Assembly: GCA_038523925.1 (NCBI GenBank)
Contig: JBCBIY010000010.1
Location: forward strand, 47,811-111,810
Source: JBCBWG01 sp038523925
GTDB lineage: Bacteria > Pseudomonadota > Alphaproteobacteria > Rhizobiales > Hyphomicrobiaceae
Length of the DNA: 64,000 nt
Direction: 5' to 3'
Part shown: positions 9,222 to 18,140 of the stretch, piece by piece
How positions within the stretch are numbered: position 1 is the first letter of the stretch
How the letters are laid out: each line of letters opens with the position of its first letter
Made by a program: the position numbers and the translations under genes
The notes under the pieces: model-generated
What the model was told of the DNA's origin: nothing
The model's input: only the letters and a program-made list of their open reading frames with translations
The model's database searches: none

Positions 9222-9965
9222 GTGCCGATCGCGACCTACAGAAAACATGCAAGCCGCGTTCTGACCCGCGCCACCCGCGCGAGCCGCTCGCTGCTTGTGG
9301 ACAAGACCCCGGGCCCGTTGCGGCGCTGGCTGGCGCCCGTCGGCCTGCATGCAGACATGCTGTTCGTCGACCACGGCATTTTTCGGGTCGCCTATCTCAA
9401 TCGACACCAGCTCGGCCCCGATGCGCAACGCGCCGCGCAACCGACACCGGGACAGGTCCGGCGGCTAGCGAATCGCGGCCTCAAAACGATCATCAACCTG
9501 CGGGGCGTGCGCCAGTGCGGCTCGTTCTGGCTGGAACAGCGCGCATGCGAGAAGCACGGCGTCGAACTCGTCAACTTCACCGTCCGATCGCGCGGCGCGC
9601 CGACCCGCAACGAAGTCCACGGCGCGAAAAAGATCTTTGATGAGATCTCGTACCCGATGCTGTTGCACTGCAAGTCAGGCGCAGACCGGGCGGGTCTCAT
9701 GAGCGTTCTCTACATGCACATCCGCGGCGGGCTGCCGATCGAAGAGGCGCGCGCACAGCTCGCTCTTCGGTTCGGCCACATCCGGCAAGCCAAGACGGGC
9801 ATCCTCGACGCGTTCTTCGACCAGTATGTCGACTACAACGCGAAGACGCCGATCTCATTCTTCGAGTGGGTCGATACCGTCTACGATCCGCAGGCGCTGA
9901 TCGACAGCTTCGAATCGCGCTCGTGGGCGGACCGGCTGGTCGACGGAATTCTGAGGCGGGAATAG
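9222..9965 (+). CDS. CX5R dual-specificity/tyrosine-type phosphatase
   Basis: A 247-residue cysteine phosphatase. The P-loop is HCKSGADRAG, giving nucleophile Cys150 and Arg156 in the CX5R pattern. TIINLRG near residue 90 matches the strand before the general-acid loop in bacterial dual-specificity phosphatases. No signal peptide is clear; a basic N-terminus may contact membrane phospholipid. GTG at 9222 is the only start upstream of the domain. It lies between the divergent WaaA fusion and the convergent msbA gene, so it may act on a lipid phosphate (lipid A or phosphatidylglycerophosphate) rather than on protein. That is inference from position. Confidence 0.82.
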   Translation: MPIATYRKHASRVLTRATRASRSLLVDKTPGPLRRWLAPVGLHADMLFVDHGIFRVAYLNRHQLGPDAQRAAQPTPGQVRRLANRGLKTIINLRGVRQCGSFWLEQRACEKHGVELVNFTVRSRGAPTRNEVHGAKKIFDEISYPMLLHCKSGADRAGLMSVLYMHIRGGLPIEEARAQLALRFGHIRQAKTGILDAFFDQYVDYNAKTPISFFEWVDTVYDPQALIDSFESRSWADRLVDGILRRE

Positions 9966-9973
9966 CGCGGCGC

Positions 9974-11809
9974 TTACTTCGCGGTCGCCGGCGCGTCGAT
10001 CGGATGATCGCCCGGCACCGACGGCGCGGACGCCGCTTCAGCCTTTTTGTCATCCTGGAACTGCGTGCGATGCAGGCCGGCATAAATGCCGTCACGCGCA
10101 ATGAGTTCACTATGGCTGCCCTGCTCGACAATCCGGCCACGGTCCATGACGCAGATGACGTCGGCGTTGCGAACGGTCGAGAGGCGGTGGGCAATGACGA
10201 GCGTCGTCCGGTCCTGGGTCAGGCGGGCGAGGGCTGCTTGCACAAGTTCTTCTGATTCCGCGTCGAGCGCGCTGGTGGCTTCGTCCAGCAGCAGGATCGG
10301 CGCATCGCGAAGGATCGCGCGCGCAAGCGCAATGCGCTGACGCTGGCCGCCAGACAGACGCGATCCGTCATCGCCGACCACGGTCTCGTACCCGGCCGGT
10401 TGCGCGCGAATGAACGTGTCGGCTGCAGCGGCCTCGGCTGCTGCGACGATCTCTTCATCAGTTGCAGTGAGGCGGCCAAGGCGGATGTTCTCCGCAATTG
10501 TGTCATCGAACAGCGCAACATCCTGCGAGACGATTGAGATGTTGTCGCGCAGGCTTGCGATCGTGACGTCGCGGATGTCCTGGCCGTCGATCAGAATGCG
10601 GCCGGCGGTGACGTCAAACAGCCGCGGGACAAGATTGACGAGCGTTGACTTGCCACCGCCGGAACGACCGACGAGCGCAACTGTCGTCCCGGGCGCGATA
10701 TCGAGCGTGACGCCGTCAAGCGCCGGCACATCGGTGTTGGGGTATTGAAAAGAAGCCGCATCGAACTGGATTGCGCCGTGATCAACCTTGATGGGCTCCG
10801 CGGTCGCAGCTTCAGCCGTCGCCGGCATCGTGTCGAGGAGGCCATAGATGCGTTCGCCAGCCGCAATCCCTTCCTGGATGCGGCCAAGCAGGGACCCAAG
10901 CCCGCGGATCGGTTGCGCGGCCATCAGGAGCGCGCTGACGAACCCCATGAAATCACCAACGGTCGATTCGCCCGACGCGATGCGCCAGTAAGCAAGCGCA
11001 ATAACCCCCGCGACCGCGATGCCCCCGAGGGCCTCAAGCATGGGGTCAATCTGCGACTTGGTGCGGACAGCCTTCATCCGGAGCTTGAAGTTGTTTTCAA
11101 ACGCATCGGAGGCTTGGCGGTCGGCGTAGTTTTCCAGCCGGTAGGCTTTGATCAGCCGCGGCGCGCTGAAGATCTGCGTCAGGCCGGATGTCATGTCGCC
11201 GAGGTGACTTTGCGTCCGCTTGGCGACTTTGCGCAGGCGTTCGCTGATCGAAATGATCGGCCATGCGGCAATCGGATAGATGCAGAGGACGACGACCGAC
11301 ATCACCCAGTCGAGGTAGAACATCGTGCCGACGAGCACTATGACGGAGAGCGTGTCCCGAATTGCTGAGTTGAGCGCCGCCGTCGCCGCGGTTTCGACGA
11401 AGGTGACATCGTGGGTCAGGCGCGAGACGGAGTGGCCGGGTGCCTCTTTGGTCAGCCGCGCGAAGTCGAGCGAGATTAAATGGCGGAAGACGTGCTTGCG
11501 CAGATCCGTCGAGAGCCGCGCAATGAGGCCGGTGCTCAGCACGCTTTGAGCGTACAGAAACAGGCTCCGCGCCAGCGTGACGGCGACGACGGCCCCGAGA
11601 ATGTAGAGGAGGATGCCCGACTGGTTCGCGAGGAGCGAGTCGAACGAGACCTTGATGATCAGCGGGTAGGCGCCGGTCGCCGCGGACAGCCCGGCTGTCA
11701 CCAACAACACAATGCCGAGTTGGCGCCACCGTGGGAAAACCCACTCGCGCACAAAGCGCGTTGTCACCTCGCGCGGCGTCATCGGTGTTGCGTGATCAGC
11801 TTTGGCCAT
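9974..11809 (-). CDS. msbA: ABC transporter with fused permease and ATPase, MsbA-like lipid flippase
   Basis: A 611-residue half-transporter: about six membrane segments in residues 28-305, then an ATPase domain. Walker A is GRSGGGKST at 381-389, the signature LSGGQ at 485-489 and Walker B ILLLDE at 505-510. Setting and length fit MsbA, which flips core-lipid A across the inner membrane. Its start overlaps the DUF4170 stop by one base (TGATG), so the two are coupled. It converges with the phosphatase gene. MsbA is the best fit, but other lipid or drug exporters share the architecture. Confidence 0.87.
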   Translation of the reverse strand: MAKADHATPMTPREVTTRFVREWVFPRWRQLGIVLLVTAGLSAATGAYPLIIKVSFDSLLANQSGILLYILGAVVAVTLARSLFLYAQSVLSTGLIARLSTDLRKHVFRHLISLDFARLTKEAPGHSVSRLTHDVTFVETAATAALNSAIRDTLSVIVLVGTMFYLDWVMSVVVLCIYPIAAWPIISISERLRKVAKRTQSHLGDMTSGLTQIFSAPRLIKAYRLENYADRQASDAFENNFKLRMKAVRTKSQIDPMLEALGGIAVAGVIALAYWRIASGESTVGDFMGFVSALLMAAQPIRGLGSLLGRIQEGIAAGERIYGLLDTMPATAEAATAEPIKVDHGAIQFDAASFQYPNTDVPALDGVTLDIAPGTTVALVGRSGGGKSTLVNLVPRLFDVTAGRILIDGQDIRDVTIASLRDNISIVSQDVALFDDTIAENIRLGRLTATDEEIVAAAEAAAADTFIRAQPAGYETVVGDDGSRLSGGQRQRIALARAILRDAPILLLDEATSALDAESEELVQAALARLTQDRTTLVIAHRLSTVRNADVICVMDRGRIVEQGSHSELIARDGIYAGLHRTQFQDDKKAEAASAPSVPGDHPIDAPATAK

Positions 11810-12063
11810 CAGGCGGCCGGGTCAGTGTCCGGGTCAAGCAGGCGGTGCAGGTGGACGATGAAGTACCGTGTCTCTGCGCTGTCCACGGTGCGCTGAGCGG
11901 CATCACGCCAGGCGGCTTCAGCGGCTGCGTAGTCCGGATAGATGCCGACGATGTCGAGCTTATCGAGGTCGCGGAACGTAATGCCCTCGAGATCCGTCAG
12001 TTGCCCGCCGAAGACGAGGTGAAGCAGTTGCTTCGGTTCCTGACCGGGCTCTTTGTCCGCCAT
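11809..12063 (-). CDS. DUF4170 family protein
   Basis: An 84-residue soluble protein of the alphaproteobacterial DUF4170 family, recognised from LLHLVFGGQLTDLEG, the FRDLDKLDIVGIYPDY segment and YFIVHLHRLLDP. The function is unknown. The family is commonly found in lipid A/LPS clusters beside waaA and lpxK, and here it is translationally coupled to the MsbA-like transporter. The compact alpha/beta pattern with no membrane segment suggests a cytoplasmic accessory protein. Confidence 0.85.
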   Translation of the reverse strand: MADKEPGQEPKQLLHLVFGGQLTDLEGITFRDLDKLDIVGIYPDYAAAEAAWRDAAQRTVDSAETRYFIVHLHRLLDPDTDPAA

Positions 12064-12169
12064 GAGTTTCTGTCTCCCGTCGCAGTGGGTCGCCGTGCCA
12101 GCCTAGATTGCCGGCCTTGAGCGGTCGTGCCTGAGCCGCGGCGCACATGCAAGCAGACGCGCAGCCGGA

Positions 12170-13126
12170 TCAGATTCCGATCAGGATAATCTCAAGGAGA
12201 AGACCGGCAAATAGGGCCCAGCCGACCCATTGGTTGGACTTGAAGCGAACGAGGCAATTGCCCCCGTCGGCGGTATCGAGCGTCAGTGTTTGCCAGGCGA
12301 GCACAACGCCCACAGCAAGGAGCGCGGCAAATGCGATGCCGGTCGCCCCGCTCATCGCGATCGCCATGCCCCACGTCACGAGGGCTGCCGCATAGAGCGC
12401 CGCCACGGCCGGTTGGGTCATGTCACCGAACTTGATCGCGGTCGACTTGAGCCCAATCATCGCGTCGTCTTCGGCATCTTGATGCGCATAGATCGTGTCG
12501 TAGCCGACAGTCCAGAGGATGCAGCCGATGTAGAGGAGGATTGGTGCAATCGCGAGCCCTCCGGTCACTGCCGCCCAGCCGACCAGTGCGCCCCACATGA
12601 ACGTGACGCCGAGGACGACCTGCGGCCAGTAGGTGTAGCGCTTGGCAAAGGGATAGAGCGCGATGGGGCCGAGCGAGACGATGCCGAGGAAGATCGTGAA
12701 CGTATTGAACTGGATCAGCACGACGAAGCCGATCAGCGACAGCGCAACGGCGAATGCGAACGCTGCTTTGACGCTGACCTGACCAGACGGGATCGGCCGC
12801 GACGCTGTCCGCGCGACCTTCGCGTCATAGTCGCGGTCGACGATGTCGTTCCACGTGCAGCCGGCCCCGCGCATCACGAATGCGCCGATCGTAAAGAGGA
12901 TGCCGTACCAGACGTTGTAGCCAGCGTGGCCCACAGAGAGGTGCGCAAGCGCCTGCGACCAAAGGCAGGGGAACAGCAGGAGCCATGCCCCAATCGGGCG
13001 GTCGGCGCGCGCGAGCCTTAAGTAGGGCCGCAGGGCTTCCGGCGCCTGCGTATCGACCCAGTTGCCGGACGCAGCATCGGCGACAGGCGCGTCGGATTTC
13101 ATGCTGTCTGAGGAGTCAACCGTCAT
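12170..13126 (-). CDS. ubiA: 4-hydroxybenzoate polyprenyltransferase UbiA
   Basis: UbiA prenylates 4-hydroxybenzoate in ubiquinone synthesis. The 318-residue protein has a soluble N-terminus of about 45 residues and then eight or nine membrane helices. Both Asp-rich motifs are present: NDIVDRDYD at residues 93-101 and YDTIYAHQDAEDD in the second half, which bind magnesium and the prenyl diphosphate. RPIGAWLLLFPCLWS is typical of the family. The ATG at 13126 is used. It diverges from rsmE over 140 bp, a neighbourhood shared by many Rhizobiales. Confidence 0.95.
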   Translation of the reverse strand: MTVDSSDSMKSDAPVADAASGNWVDTQAPEALRPYLRLARADRPIGAWLLLFPCLWSQALAHLSVGHAGYNVWYGILFTIGAFVMRGAGCTWNDIVDRDYDAKVARTASRPIPSGQVSVKAAFAFAVALSLIGFVVLIQFNTFTIFLGIVSLGPIALYPFAKRYTYWPQVVLGVTFMWGALVGWAAVTGGLAIAPILLYIGCILWTVGYDTIYAHQDAEDDAMIGLKSTAIKFGDMTQPAVAALYAAALVTWGMAIAMSGATGIAFAALLAVGVVLAWQTLTLDTADGGNCLVRFKSNQWVGWALFAGLLLEIILIGI

Positions 13127-13266
13127 GGCACCGGACGTTTGGCAGGGCGCGGCCGGAGTTGCGTCGCTGCAGTGTTCCCCCGTCCCCTGGTGTCACTTAA
13201 AGATACCCATCCGCGTTTGGCGATGTGTCCGATGGTGGCAGATCGGTGGAGAAGTGGACTGCGCCC

Positions 13267-14013
13267 ATGGCCGTCAGAGATTTGAGATCGCAGCGCCTCT
13301 ACCTCGATGCGCCATTGCAGGCCGGTTCTGAAATCGCGCTGACATCTGAGCAGGCGCATTACCTTGCAAACGTGCTCCGCGCGAAGGCGGGCATGGAACT
13401 GCTTGTCTTCAACGGCCGGGACGGGGAGTGGTTGGCCGGCCTTGCCGAGGTATCGCGGAAGTCCGGTACGCTGCGGGTCGTGAGCCAGACGCGCGCGCAG
13501 ACTGACGGTCCGGATGTCACTTACATGTTTGCCCCGCTAAAGCGTGCGCGCCTCGACTACCTCGTCCAGAAAGCAACGGAACTCGGTGTCCGGCGCATCG
13601 TGCCGGTGCTGACGGCACACACGGTCGCTGATCGCGTCAACTTGGACCGCATGCGCGCGAATGTGATTGAGGCTGCTGAGCAATGCGGCGTGTTGCGATT
13701 GCCAGAGCTTGTCGCGCCGCAAAAGCTGAACGCGGCCCTTGATGCTTGGCCGGCATCAGCGCCGCTCATCTTCTGTGATGAGGCAGCCGCCGTCTCAGAT
13801 CCGGTGACGACCCTGTCCGCCGTGCCGCGTGCGCCGATCGCCGTCCTCATCGGCCCGGAAGGCGGGTTTTCAGCAAACGAGCGCGCAGACATCCTGGCGC
13901 GCGAAAACGTGACCGCCGTGTCGCTCGGCCCCCGGGTGATGAGGGCGGATACCGCGGCAGTGGCGATCCTGTCGCTGGTCAACGCAACGCTTGGAGACTG
14001 GCGCGCGTTCTAA
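13267..14013 (+). CDS. rsmE: 16S rRNA (uracil-1498-N3)-methyltransferase RsmE
   Basis: RsmE methylates U1498 of 16S rRNA using S-adenosylmethionine. The 248-residue SPOUT-class protein has an N-terminal PUA-like part (HYLANVLRAKAG, VFNGRDGEW). The knotted domain carries KATELGVRRIVPV, IGPEGGFSANE and SLGPRVMRADTA, which form the cofactor knot. The ATG at 13267 matches the family N-terminus; a GTG at 13225 would add 14 unlikely residues. It is followed by gshA on the same strand after 120 bp. Confidence 0.95.
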   Translation: MAVRDLRSQRLYLDAPLQAGSEIALTSEQAHYLANVLRAKAGMELLVFNGRDGEWLAGLAEVSRKSGTLRVVSQTRAQTDGPDVTYMFAPLKRARLDYLVQKATELGVRRIVPVLTAHTVADRVNLDRMRANVIEAAEQCGVLRLPELVAPQKLNAALDAWPASAPLIFCDEAAAVSDPVTTLSAVPRAPIAVLIGPEGGFSANERADILARENVTAVSLGPRVMRADTAAVAILSLVNATLGDWRAF

Positions 14014-14133
14014 GCGGGCTGGACTAAGTTCGTGGGCCTGCGCATAACGCAAAAGACTGGCGCTTTGGCTGAAGGCTTACCGACAGCCGCCGTGCGTCGG
14101 CTCGGTCCGACTTTGGAGCGTGTGGAGGGCTGA

Positions 14134-15516
14134 ATGTCGACGAAGCAGCCAGGTGCGGTCAGCCCGCCGATTGAAAGCCGCGACGACCTCATCGGCTGGA
14201 TTGCCGCCGGCGAGAAGCCCGCGAGTGATTGGCGCATCGGCACTGAGCACGAGAAGTTTCCGTTCCTGACAGAGGACCGATCGCCGGTCGCTTACGACGG
14301 CCCGTCCGGCATTGGCGCGCTGATGCAGGCACTCATCAGCGAATACCGCTGGGAGCCGATCTGCGAGGACGGCAACGTGATCGCGCTCAAGCGTCCGCGC
14401 GGCGAGGGCTCCGAGACGATCTCGCTGGAGCCGGGCGGTCAGTTCGAACTTTCGGGTGCGCCGCTTGAGAGCGTGCACGAGACTTGTTCCGAAGCCGGGG
14501 AGCACCTGCGCCAATGTCTCGCGGTTGGCGAGCGGCTCGGCATTGGCTTTCTCGGCCTTGGCTTCGCGCCGACGTGGACGCGGGACCAAATGCCGACGAT
14601 GCCCAAGCCGCGCTATGCGGTGATGACCCGGTACATGCCGGAAGTCGGGCGCGACGGGCTCGACATGATGTACCGGACGACCACGATCCAGGTGAACCTG
14701 GATTTCGGCTCTGAAGCCGACATGGTCAAAAAGCTCCGCGTGTCGTTCGCGCTCCAGCCGATCGCGACTGCGCTGTTTGCAAGCTCGCCGTTCAAGGAAG
14801 GCAAGCCGAACGGTTACAAGTCACTCCGCAGCGAAGTCTGGCGCGACACCGACCCTGGCCGGACCGGCATGCTGCCTTTCGTGTTTGAAGATGGGATGGG
14901 CTATGAGCGCTGGGTCGACTACGCGCTCGATGTGCCGATGTACTTCGTCTACCGCGACGGCAATTACATTGACGCAGCCGGCCTGTCGTTCCGCGACTTC
15001 CTCGACGGCAAGCTCGCCGTCCTGCCCGGCGAGAAGCCAACGGAAGATGATTGGTCGGATCATCTGACGACCATCTTTCCTGAGGCGCGCTTAAAGCGCT
15101 TCATCGAGATGCGCGGCGCTGACGGCGGCCCCTGGCGACGGATTTGCGCGTTGCCTGCGTTTTGGGTTGGACTGCTGTACGACGCTGTGGCCCTCGATGA
15201 AGCCTGGCAGCTCGTCAGGGACTGGTCGGCGGATGAGCGTCAGGCCATGCGAGACGCGGTGCCGCGCGATGGATTGCAAACGTCGTTCCGCAACCGGACG
15301 GTGCAGGATCTCGCGAAGGATGCGGCGAAGATCGCGGCCGGCGGTTTGAAACGCCGCGCCCGCCTCAACAGCCGCGGCGATGACGAGACCATTTTCCTGC
15401 ATTCCGTCGAAGAGGCCGCAGCCACCGGTCGAAGCCCTGCCGATGAACTGCTCAATCGCTACGAGAAGTCGTGGAAGGGCGACATCGCCCGGGTTTTTGA
15501 AGAGTATGCGTTCTAA
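14134..15516 (+). CDS. gshA: Glutamate-cysteine ligase, plant/alphaproteobacterial type
   Basis: This enzyme makes gamma-glutamylcysteine, the first step of glutathione synthesis. The 460-residue sequence belongs to the class shared by alphaproteobacteria and plants rather than the E. coli type. Diagnostic segments are DWRIGTEHEKFPF, LEPGGQFELSGAP, TTTIQVNLDFGSE and PTWTRDQMPTMPK. The ATG at 14134 has GGAGGG upstream. It follows rsmE with a gap of 120 bp and probably has its own promoter there, though I could not assign one. Confidence 0.96.
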   Translation: MSTKQPGAVSPPIESRDDLIGWIAAGEKPASDWRIGTEHEKFPFLTEDRSPVAYDGPSGIGALMQALISEYRWEPICEDGNVIALKRPRGEGSETISLEPGGQFELSGAPLESVHETCSEAGEHLRQCLAVGERLGIGFLGLGFAPTWTRDQMPTMPKPRYAVMTRYMPEVGRDGLDMMYRTTTIQVNLDFGSEADMVKKLRVSFALQPIATALFASSPFKEGKPNGYKSLRSEVWRDTDPGRTGMLPFVFEDGMGYERWVDYALDVPMYFVYRDGNYIDAAGLSFRDFLDGKLAVLPGEKPTEDDWSDHLTTIFPEARLKRFIEMRGADGGPWRRICALPAFWVGLLYDAVALDEAWQLVRDWSADERQAMRDAVPRDGLQTSFRNRTVQDLAKDAAKIAAGGLKRRARLNSRGDDETIFLHSVEEAAATGRSPADELLNRYEKSWKGDIARVFEEYAF

Positions 15517-15635
15517 GTATAAGGCGAGCCGTCGTGCCTGAGTTCAGGCTGTATTCATCACGCTCCGTATAATGCTTGGCTCAACATTGAGGCTGGCATG
15601 TTGCTGCCGCCCCCCGTCGATCCAGGAGAGGGCCA

Positions 15636-15878
15636 TTGGCCGACTTTCTGAACATGTTTGATAAGCGCACCGGACGGCGGGTCGTCGGCGGGCTGGCGGT
15701 GGCGCTCTTTGTCGTCACGCTCAGCGTCGGCTTGATGTCGTCGAGCGGCCCCGTCGCGGCCAATGCGTGCAAGAGCGGCTGCCTAAGCGCCTACAACCAG
15801 TGCCGGATTGCAACCAACGGAAGCAGCTCCTGCGACCGCCGGTTCCAAGCCTGCGTGAGGCGTTGCCTGCGACGATAG
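15636..15878 (+). CDS. Small membrane-anchored protein with symmetric six-cysteine pattern
   Basis: An 80-residue protein I do not recognise. A TTG start at 15636 is supported by GGAGAG six bases upstream; the ATG at 15654 is the alternative. Residues 16-36 form one hydrophobic segment (signal anchor or signal peptide) before a cysteine-rich tail. The cysteines at 45, 49, 56, 66, 73 and 77 are spaced 3-6-9-6-3, a mirror-symmetric CX3C ... CX3C arrangement like that of disulfide-linked helical hairpins. Export to the oxidising periplasm is therefore likely. It follows gshA on the same strand and converges with lutC. No function can be assigned. Confidence 0.6.
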   Translation: MADFLNMFDKRTGRRVVGGLAVALFVVTLSVGLMSSSGPVAANACKSGCLSAYNQCRIATNGSSSCDRRFQACVRRCLRR

Positions 15879-15907
15879 CCGCGCTGTTGCCTCCGGCTGG
15901 CTCGTCG

Positions 15908-16612
15908 CTAAGCCGGCAGCCTTTCCGCCGGCGCGGTATCGTTCACGATCACCACGCACATGCGACGCGGCCCGTGCGCGCCCATGACGATGCGCCCGCC
16001 GATGTCGCCCGTCCGCGACGGCCCCGAAATCATGTTGACCGTGCGCGGCATCTGGCCCGCGCCGAAGGTGTCGCGGACCGCTGCAAACGCGTCCTCGTAG
16101 GGTCCGACCAGATCGCGCGCGGAGACGACGACGATATGCGTCTCGGGCACGAAATTGAGCGTTACAGGGTTGTCAGCTCCTGATGTCATGATAAGCGTTC
16201 CGGTCTCAGCGACGCCAGCGGCGGCATGGCTGACGCCCACCTCATCTGTAGGGTCCGCGCGGCCTGACTGGACTTCAAGCGCTGGCACGGTTTGCCAGGG
16301 CGCGTTGCCGAGCCTCGGGTCTGCGCCAACGCGGACGCGTTGCGGCAGGTTGTGGTCGCGCAGATATGACGAGACCACGTCCGGCACGTCATCCATTGTC
16401 TCGATCTCAAGGACCGTCGCGGCCTGACCTTCGAGGTGTTGCTTGAACAGCGCTTTCAGAGCATCCGGGTCTCGACCGGCAACGCGCTCTGGGATCGGGT
16501 GCCGCGATGGCTGTGCAATGTGGTGTGCTGCAGCGCGCCGCCGGTCGGCTTCGGGCGGGCCCTCGGCGAGCCCTTTGCGAATTTTTCCAAGGATCGCCTC
16601 GCGTGCGCTCAT
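15908..16612 (-). CDS. lutC: Lactate utilisation protein LutC (LUD domain)
   Basis: The LUD-domain subunit of the LutABC complex, which oxidises L-lactate to pyruvate. The 234-residue protein shows the family C-terminal half: GVSHAAAGVAETGTLIM, then TLNFVPETHIVVV and the final GPSRTGDI near the C-terminus. The ATG at 16612 overlaps the lutB stop by 4 bp, so the two are translationally coupled. It is the last gene of the minus-strand lut operon. Confidence 0.93.
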   Translation of the reverse strand: MSAREAILGKIRKGLAEGPPEADRRRAAAHHIAQPSRHPIPERVAGRDPDALKALFKQHLEGQAATVLEIETMDDVPDVVSSYLRDHNLPQRVRVGADPRLGNAPWQTVPALEVQSGRADPTDEVGVSHAAAGVAETGTLIMTSGADNPVTLNFVPETHIVVVSARDLVGPYEDAFAAVRDTFGAGQMPRTVNMISGPSRTGDIGGRIVMGAHGPRRMCVVIVNDTAPAERLPA

Positions 16613-18036
16613 CGCTCAAGCCCCGCTTTCGATTCCGACCAAAGCTGCTGGAACGTCCGTTTCTGCGGCGCTGGGAAATCGCGGTCGCGGACCCAACCGC
16701 CGGCGAGCGGCAACCGCTTGAACGCGCCGCGGCCGAACGAAAGGGCGCTCAGCCCCGCAATCGCGAACCGTGACGCGAGATGATAAAGCCGCGGCCGCTT
16801 TGCGAAGCTTGCCCAGACTTTCAGCCCCATGCGCTGCTGCCAGGGCGTATCGGCGGCATCGAACTCAGCCTCGCGGTGATGCCGCATCAGCTTCGGTAGC
16901 GGGATCTTCATCGGGCAGACCTGTTCGCAGCGCCCGCAGAAGGTCGACGCATTTGGCAGGTGGCCCGCGTCTTTGACGCCGATGAGCGCCGGCGTCAGGA
17001 CTGACCCGATCGGGCCCGGATAGACCCACCCATAAGCGTGCCCGCCAACAGCGTTGTAGACCGGGCAGTGGTTCATGCAGGCGCCGCAGCGGATGCAGCG
17101 GAGCACCTCGCGCATCTCACCCGCGAGCATCTCAGACCGGCCGTTGTCGAGCAGGATGACGTGATACGCCTCCGGCCCATCGGGGTCCGCGTCGCGCTTT
17201 GGGCCCGTCGAGAACGTCGTGTAGGTCGAAAACTCTTGGCCGGTCGCAGACCGCGCAAGCAAGCGGAGTAACGACGTGACATCCTCGAGCGTCGGCACAA
17301 CCTTGTCGATCGACGCGACGACGACGTGCACCTTGGCGAGCGATTGCGTCAGGTCGCCGTTGCCCTCGTTTGTCACGATGATCGATGAGCCGGTCTCGGC
17401 GATAAGGAAGTTGGCGCCCGTGATGCCAACATCGGCGCGGATGTACTTCTCGCGCAGAACTTTACGGGCTTCGTCGACGAGTTGGTGCGGCTCGGTGAGG
17501 ACGCGATCTTCGTTGAGGTGCGTGTGTTTCTCGCGAAAGTCGGCTTCGACCTGATCCTGGGTGACGTGGATCGACGGCGCGATGATGTGGCTCGGCGTCT
17601 CGCCGCGGATCTGGATGATGTACTCGCCAAGGTCGGTCTCGGCGACTTCGAGGCCCTGGCTTTCGAGGTAGCCGTTCAGACCGATCTCCTCGGTCAGCAT
17701 CGACTTGCCCTTGGTCACAAGTTTCGCGTCGACACCCTTGCAGATCTTGAGGATCGCGTTGCGGGCTTCGTCGGCGTCGCGGGCCCAATGGATCTGTGCA
17801 CCTGCGGCCGTCGCATTCTGCTCGTAGATCTCGAGATACGCGTCGAGATTTTCGAGCGCGGCGTCGCGAATGTCTTTGCCGACATCGCGCAGCATCTCGA
17901 ACTCGGGCAGCGCCGCCCGCGCGCGTGCGCGCTGTGCGACCAGACCGCCTGGCAGGCCCGAAAGCGCACGCTGTAGCTGGTCGTCGCTGAGGGCGACGCG
18001 TGCGTTTGATTTAAATGAGCTGGTTGTCGATTCCAT
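16609..18036 (-). CDS. lutB: Lactate utilisation iron-sulfur protein LutB
   Basis: The iron-sulfur subunit of the L-lactate oxidation complex. The 475-residue protein has an N-terminal LUD domain (about 70-300, with ITGANFLIAETGSSIIVTNE broken by family variation) and a ferredoxin-like region. Two cysteine clusters are visible: 314, 317, 320 and 324 (CIRCGACMNHCP) and 367, 370 and 374 (CGRCEQVCP), the expected ligands for two 4Fe-4S clusters. It lies 104 bp downstream of the lutA stop and overlaps lutC. No inactivating change was seen. Confidence 0.95.
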   Translation of the reverse strand: MESTTSSFKSNARVALSDDQLQRALSGLPGGLVAQRARARAALPEFEMLRDVGKDIRDAALENLDAYLEIYEQNATAAGAQIHWARDADEARNAILKICKGVDAKLVTKGKSMLTEEIGLNGYLESQGLEVAETDLGEYIIQIRGETPSHIIAPSIHVTQDQVEADFREKHTHLNEDRVLTEPHQLVDEARKVLREKYIRADVGITGANFLIAETGSSIIVTNEGNGDLTQSLAKVHVVVASIDKVVPTLEDVTSLLRLLARSATGQEFSTYTTFSTGPKRDADPDGPEAYHVILLDNGRSEMLAGEMREVLRCIRCGACMNHCPVYNAVGGHAYGWVYPGPIGSVLTPALIGVKDAGHLPNASTFCGRCEQVCPMKIPLPKLMRHHREAEFDAADTPWQQRMGLKVWASFAKRPRLYHLASRFAIAGLSALSFGRGAFKRLPLAGGWVRDRDFPAPQKRTFQQLWSESKAGLER

Positions 18037-18140
18037 GGGTGTGATGCTGGTTAGGGTCTAGCTTGATGGCGGCGTTTGGCTTGTGCTGGCATGACCGGGA
18101 CTGGGCGCATTTGGCGGAGCTCAGCCACGAAACTGTCCTT

